This document shows positions 48,687 through 49,056 of a stretch of DNA of 49,056 nucleotides, in pieces (position 1 is the first letter of the stretch; each line of letters begins with the position of its first letter). A program made the translations under genes and the position numbers. Below the pieces are notes generated by a model that was given only the letters and a program-made list of their open reading frames with translations, was not told where the DNA came from and did not search any database. Origin of the DNA: an uncultured Eubacteriales bacterium (lineage in GTDB: Bacteria > Bacillota > Clostridia > Lachnospirales > Lachnospiraceae); assembly GCA_949284175.1 (NCBI GenBank), contig CASDVE010000023.1, positions 1-49,056 on the forward strand, written 5' to 3'.

Positions 48687-49056
48687 GCAAATACTATACA
48701 TCACTCTTCATTCCTATACAAGCAGTTAAAGCAAATTAATTTATGCAAATATTTTTCCAACAGAATTATCAACCATTTCATGAGTATCTTAATCAATATT
48801 TTCTGCTTAGGATACAATGGAAAGACTACAGATATGGCAAATGGGATGATTCCCGATTAAATGACTGTTTGAAATCCTCTGTCATTGCCACTATTTATGC
48901 GGAATCTGAGTGCAGTGGAAAACCTGTTTTCTGTATGGTAGACGATACGATTGCTTCTAAGACAAAACCTTCGTCACAGGCTTTGCACCCAATCGAAGAT
49001 GCGTATTTTCATCAATCCCATTTAAAAGGAAAACAAGACTATGGACATCAAGCAGT
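48678..49056 (+). pseudogene. DDE transposase with internal deletion, cut by the window edge
   Basis: Frame 1 (48678-48860) encodes MSLANTIHHSSFLYKQLKQ and further to GKTTDMAN, then quickly stops. The next reading frame resumes at about 48839 with KWDDSRLNDCLKSSVIATIY and continues to the window end through VDDTIASKTKPSSQALHPIE (first catalytic Asp of the DDE set). The two parts fit one IS701/IS4-like transposase with a stretch missing at the join. GGCAAA at the junction (48836-48841) may be the short repeat at which the deletion occurred. The 3' end lies outside the window. Confidence 0.7.

Overview
The window is AT-rich chromosomal DNA of a Gram-positive, anaerobic, endospore-forming Clostridia member, most likely a Lachnospiraceae. 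Support: a large clostridial-type SRP RNA, sporulation genes (yyaC, pdaA, dipicolinate synthase dpaA/dpaB), an anaerobic radical-SAM activase (nrdG type), families typical of Lachnospiraceae (DUF5711, DUF6128, TSCPD, EF-hand/LRR surface protein), strong AGGAGG ribosome sites and canonical TTGACA/TATAAT promoters. The genus cannot be fixed from the sequence alone.

Layout. 1-445: three tandem strong promoters pointing out of the left edge, built like an rRNA operon control region, then the sstT terminator. 446-8858: sstT; a three-gene envelope operon (MPN-like/LysM protein, DUF5711, CvpA family); yyaC; a coiled-coil membrane protein; a small unknown gene; and a nucleotidyltransferase-ModE fusion with a GC-rich leader. 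8859-19456: pgi, aroD, an M42 peptidase, a 1013-residue secreted repeat protein, aroK, a decayed small ORF, pdaA, an unknown membrane protein and mtnN. 19664-29383: TSCPD protein, murG, the dpaA-dpaB-asparagine synthetase-like cluster, an HPr-like protein behind a sugar-ABC ATPase, relQ, msrC, SRP RNA and a monofunctional transglycosylase. 29527-44585: tadA, nrdG-type activase, GNAT, DUF6128 protein, glucose PTS (crr-ptsG), tatD-rsmA, mgsA, M19 dipeptidase, split ThrE exporter, DUF885 lipoprotein, Na/Pi cotransporter and a FabT-like MarR regulator.

44600-49056 is different: accessory and decayed. The first codons of a GntR regulator and the last codons of an ABC-2 permease lie on either side of a truncated IS200-type element, as if an operon had been deleted. 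An orphan HicB-like gene follows, then an AgrC/AgrA-like two-component system with a small membrane protein, then a transposase with an internal deletion at the right edge.

How it fits together: sugar uptake and early carbon metabolism (crr-ptsG, shared ABC ATPase, pgi, mgsA), wall and spore construction (murG, mtgA, pdaA, dpaAB, yyaC, LysM protein), translation and RNA maintenance (rsmA, tadA, SRP RNA), stress and nutrient signalling (relQ, HPr-like). I see no complete undescribed multi-gene system. The most unusual items are the MPN-like domain without its metal motif fused to LysM, the asparagine synthetase-like enzyme with an altered glutaminase site beside dpaAB, the HPr-like protein without its histidine motif, and the operon-deletion scar.
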